Origin: a virus
Virus record (IMG/VR): IMGVR_UViG_3300031281_000004
Coordinates: 1-51,258 of that record
Strand: one strand, 5' to 3'
Length of the DNA stretch: 51,258 bases
Part shown: positions 48,604 to 51,258 of the stretch, piece after piece
Layout: the number at the start of each line of letters is the position of its first letter
How positions within the stretch are numbered: position 1 is the first letter of the stretch
Notes under the pieces: model-generated
Database searches by the model: none
The model's input: the letters and a program-made list of their open reading frames with translations, nothing else
What the model was told of the DNA's origin: nothing
Translations under genes and position numbers: made by a program

Positions 48604-50552
48604 TAGTGTGTTCCTCCACTAGCACTTGTCTCAGGAACATAATTTATCAACTCCAAATGTTTTTCTTCCAGTAAAGTTGTATCTATTTTTGATAACATAG
48701 TCACTAATTCTTTTAATACAACAGACATATCACGCCACGTAACATCCTGCCACATTTCTCCTTTTCCCATATGTTCCATTCCGACTTCTTTAAGTCTTCT
48801 TAGTCCTCCCATAGCAGCAAAAGCTGATTTTTGTCCACCACTAGCTCCAGATATTATATCTAATAGTTGAATTGTTTTCTCTGCTGCTTCTCCTGATGCT
48901 CCTCCCTTTTTCATACTTTGTTTTATAAGATTTTGTATATCTTTTACAGGGCCACCACTTAAAGTGAATGTTTCATACCATCTTGTTTCACCACCAAATT
49001 CTTCAAGAGCTCTTACATCCTTTTCCATCGCTTTTCCTTCGCCCTTTTCCCATTTTTCATATTCTCTTCTTGCCTTTTGAGATTTAACATTCGCACCCAT
49101 CAAATCAGTCATACCAGTAACAACATGTTTTGCTCCTTCCAAAGCATACATCTTCGCATCGATGAGAGTATAACCTACTCTTCTTATATCTTCCATTATC
49201 TGATTTTGTGCCCTCATTAATCTTACTTCTGGTGTATCTTCTATTCTTGGCCTTTCAGCTATTTTTTGAACACCTGTCTTTCCCCCCAATCCTAATAATT
49301 CATCAGCTACTGTATAATTAACCCCAAATAATTGTCTCATCAATTCAACCTGATCTGATCTATTGGCAGACATTCCTGTAACTATATCTTTAACTGAAGA
49401 AAATAATTCAGGTGTTATTCCAGCTTCCATTTTCTTCATTACATCAATATATGTTGCTGCTCCTAATCCCTTTTTTTCCGCTTCCCTATCAGCGACCCTT
49501 TTTGCAGCTCTGAACATAATAGCATCGGATTCGCTTCCTAAACCCGTTGCTCCAACAACAGACGATTCCATTTTTTTATACATTTGTAATCCTGTTTGTC
49601 CTTTAAATAATTCTCCCAACTGACTTAGCCACACCTGAGTTTGATTTATTTCAGAAAATCCTTTTACAATTCCTCGAGAGAGGCCTTCTTCAAATATTGT
49701 AAGGGTAGATTGCAAAAACTCTGGAAATCTTGCTGGACCCAAACCTGCTTGTTGCGCTCCTCCTAGAGCATAACCGATAGCATTAGGACCTTGGCCAAAC
49801 CTACCGCCCATTCCAGCATATCTTGCTAGAAGACCTCTATCCAGGCCATAACCTCTGGAATATCCCATTACCTCTTCTGCTTGTGCCTGTATATTATATC
49901 TAGAACCAGTTTGTAATAAAGTTTTATATACTTCCATTCCTTCTTCTATAGTATTACCAAACTTAGCCGCAGAGCCTGCTACTTCATCCATAGTTATTAG
50001 AAATTGGGCCGACATATCTTCTGCTGACCCTTTTAATCTTCCTAATTGTGCTGTGAGTTCCATTACAGTTGGAAGTTGTTTTTCATATTGTTTTGTAAGG
50101 GCATCAACAATAAACAAACCTCCTGCTACAACTCCAACAACTGCTCCAGCAGGACCTGATTTTTGTAACATACCAGAAACGGTACCGGCAACATCTGCCA
50201 TTCCTCCCATTACATCGCCACCACCCATTCTTCCAGCAATTGAACCCGCTCTTCTTAATCCAGTACCCGCATCAGAAATACCTTGAGTTACAAAATCTCT
50301 ATCACTACCACCTCTACCACTTCTTCCAGTTCTTCCTCTAGAATCGTCTCTTTCTCTATTTGCTCTTCTCATCGCTTCAAACTTATCAACCATATCTGCG
50401 AACTTTTGATATTGAGGCATCACATCTTTCATATTGAGAGATTGTTTCATTTCCTCGGCTACAGAAGAAATACTCTTCATAGAGTTAGTCATATTTCCGG
50501 CAACATTAGACATGTTTTCTGTGACTTTGATATTTATACCAACTTCAGCCAT
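48603..50552 (-). CDS. Tail tape measure protein
   Basis: A 649-residue protein, located after the tail chaperones and before the hub, as expected of a tape measure. It has an N-terminal helical part, a Gly/Arg/Ser/Asp-rich stretch (about 70-120), a hydrophobic segment near 130-151, then long helices with Gly-rich loops. Family rules of about 0.15 nm per residue would suggest a tail near 100 nm, which is inference. It may also assist DNA passage through the inner membrane. Confidence 0.8.
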   Translation of the reverse strand: MAEVGINIKVTENMSNVAGNMTNSMKSISSVAEEMKQSLNMKDVMPQYQKFADMVDKFEAMRRANRERDDSRGRTGRSGRGGSDRDFVTQGISDAGTGLRRAGSIAGRMGGGDVMGGMADVAGTVSGMLQKSGPAGAVVGVVAGGLFIVDALTKQYEKQLPTVMELTAQLGRLKGSAEDMSAQFLITMDEVAGSAAKFGNTIEEGMEVYKTLLQTGSRYNIQAQAEEVMGYSRGYGLDRGLLARYAGMGGRFGQGPNAIGYALGGAQQAGLGPARFPEFLQSTLTIFEEGLSRGIVKGFSEINQTQVWLSQLGELFKGQTGLQMYKKMESSVVGATGLGSESDAIMFRAAKRVADREAEKKGLGAATYIDVMKKMEAGITPELFSSVKDIVTGMSANRSDQVELMRQLFGVNYTVADELLGLGGKTGVQKIAERPRIEDTPEVRLMRAQNQIMEDIRRVGYTLIDAKMYALEGAKHVVTGMTDLMGANVKSQKARREYEKWEKGEGKAMEKDVRALEEFGGETRWYETFTLSGGPVKDIQNLIKQSMKKGGASGEAAEKTIQLLDIISGASGGQKSAFAAMGGLRRLKEVGMEHMGKGEMWQDVTWRDMSVVLKELVTMLSKIDTTLLEEKHLELINYVPETSASGGTH

Positions 50553-50874
50553 TTAATTCTCCTTTAATTTTGGCTATATCTTCCTTTGTGTATCCTAAAA
50601 CACTCACAGCATAATCCTCTGGAATAGAATCCACCTTATCCTTGTTGCTTATCTTATCTAAATAATATTTTCTCTGTGCTTCGTCTGATGGAGTATTAAG
50701 AAAATTATAATAAAGAATCTCCATCTGATCAATAGTTAATTTCTTAAATCTATCATCCGTGGGTAATATCTTGAAATGTTCCATCGTCCACAGTTTCAGT
50801 CTCTTCTCCCACGTTAATTTGTCCCACGTCTTTTCCAAATCTACCGTCAGAAAGAAGTTTTTGTATCTTTGCAT
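50545..50874 (-). CDS. Tail assembly chaperone, downstream (T) frame
   Basis: A 109-residue frame overlapping the G-frame gene by 122 bases in the +1 (equivalently -2) frame. The internal ATG has only a distant AGGAG (14 bases), so it is probably expressed mainly by ribosomal frameshifting from the upstream gene, as in the gpG/gpGT system. CAAAAAC at 50857-50863 would allow a -2 slip on AAA. The protein is helical and contains LTIDQMEILYYNFLNTPSDEAQRKYYLD. Ends just inside the tape-measure start. Confidence 0.65.
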   Translation of the reverse strand: MQRYKNFFLTVDLEKTWDKLTWEKRLKLWTMEHFKILPTDDRFKKLTIDQMEILYYNFLNTPSDEAQRKYYLDKISNKDKVDSIPEDYAVSVLGYTKEDIAKIKGELNG

Positions 50875-51211
50875 AATGCCGAAGATAGCTCCTGTAAAGG
50901 CTTCTCACAAGATCATCATCAGGACACTGTTCTGATGAATCTAATTTTTCCCACCATTTTGGAGCGGAAATGATAACAACATCAAGAGTTGCATAAGCTC
51001 TTATATTGGAAATGGATGATTCACTGAAAGATGAAATAGGTTTTCCATCCAATCTTTCAGCAACAAGGATATCTATTTGTCTAAGATCACTCGGAAGAGG
51101 AAAAGCTATTTTAAATTCTCCTCTTCGAGTTCTCTTAGTAATAGTAATTCTTTCGCCCTTTAAAATAAGTTCAAAGGGATCTTTTTCTCTCTTTGTAGCT
51201 CTTTTAGCCAT
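50753..51211 (-). CDS. Tail assembly chaperone, upstream (G) frame
   Basis: A 152-residue protein with a short basic start, a beta-rich segment (ERITITKRTRRGEFKIAFPLPS) and a helical rest. It lies directly upstream of the tape-measure gene, the standard place of the gpG-type chaperone. TATAGGAGGAG precedes the ATG. Its 3' part overlaps the T frame, consistent with a frameshift fusion product. Confidence 0.7.
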   Translation of the reverse strand: MAKRATKREKDPFELILKGERITITKRTRRGEFKIAFPLPSDLRQIDILVAERLDGKPISSFSESSISNIRAYATLDVVIISAPKWWEKLDSSEQCPDDDLVRSLYRSYLRHYAKIQKLLSDGRFGKDVGQINVGEETETVDDGTFQDITHG

Positions 51212-51240
51212 TTTTGCACTCCTCCTATAAAGATTAAAAA

Positions 51241-51258
51241 TTAAGCTGCTTCGCTAGG
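51241..51258 (-). CDS. Right-edge fragment, C-terminal end of an upstream gene
   Basis: Five codons (Pro-Ser-Glu-Ala-Ala) and TAA at the window edge, 30 bases before the chaperone gene. By position it could be the end of the tail tube protein; the sequence is too short to show this. Confidence 0.35.
   Translation of the reverse strand, partial: PSEAA

Overview
The window is a segment of a strongly AT-rich, densely packed genome of a large tailed bacteriophage, most likely a myovirus. It carries a complete set of phage replication and recombination genes, nucleotide-metabolism enzymes, a tail and baseplate cluster of contractile-tail type (baseplate J, gp25/W, LysM, spike and hub proteins), and a lysis cassette. 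Genes overlap or lie a few bases apart and nearly all have AGGAGG-type ribosome sites. The host cannot be named from the sequence. An overlapping pair of membrane and periplasmic-looking lysis genes (spanin-like) hints at a host with two membranes.

Layout. (1) Minus strand, 1-30574: a left-edge partial gene, small unknowns, thyX and a possible small terminase. Next come a recombination block (FEN-like nuclease, PD-(D/E)XK nuclease, XPD/DinG-like helicase, HNH, Rad50-like, Mre11-like, RecA and a gp32-like SSB), a histone-like protein, a divergent second ThyX and a DnaE-type DNA polymerase. A deoxynucleotide block follows (dUTPase, thymidylate kinase, HAD nucleotidase, two ThyA-superfamily proteins flanking a flavoprotein, dCMP deaminase). 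The strand ends with a small sigma factor, a tubulin/FtsZ-like GTPase, a DnaG-like primase, a DnaB-like helicase, a DnaC-like loader, a possible origin-bearing initiator and a DUF932 protein. (2) Plus strand, 30675-34067: ten small, mostly unknown genes. After the first, most are insulated as units of repeated upstream element, short leader, gene(s), terminator. (3) Minus strand, 34117-51258: a small RNA candidate, a large sigma-like protein, the lysis cassette, tail fibres, baseplate, tape measure and tail-assembly chaperones. The tail tube and sheath presumably lie just beyond the right edge.

Regulation can be read in part. Seven sites share a promoter-like pattern (about TTGTRG, 17 bases, GTCTAYTATATA), upstream of the polymerase, nucleotide and replication genes, of two small RNA candidates and of the plus-strand island. 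The gene for the small sigma factor instead has a textbook TTTACA-N17-TATAAT promoter. This suggests a cascade in which host polymerase makes the phage sigma, which then reads the phage promoters. A second, much larger sigma-like protein sits at the end of the structural operon and could act later or be packaged.

The most unusual features are four thymidylate-synthase-superfamily proteins of two unrelated folds (pointing to modified pyrimidines in the phage DNA), two short structured RNAs with exposed CCUCC motifs, the repeated promoter/terminator island, and the tubulin-like protein next to the sigma gene. No tRNA, CRISPR array, insertion sequence or integrase was seen. No gene-free stretch exceeds 300 bases.
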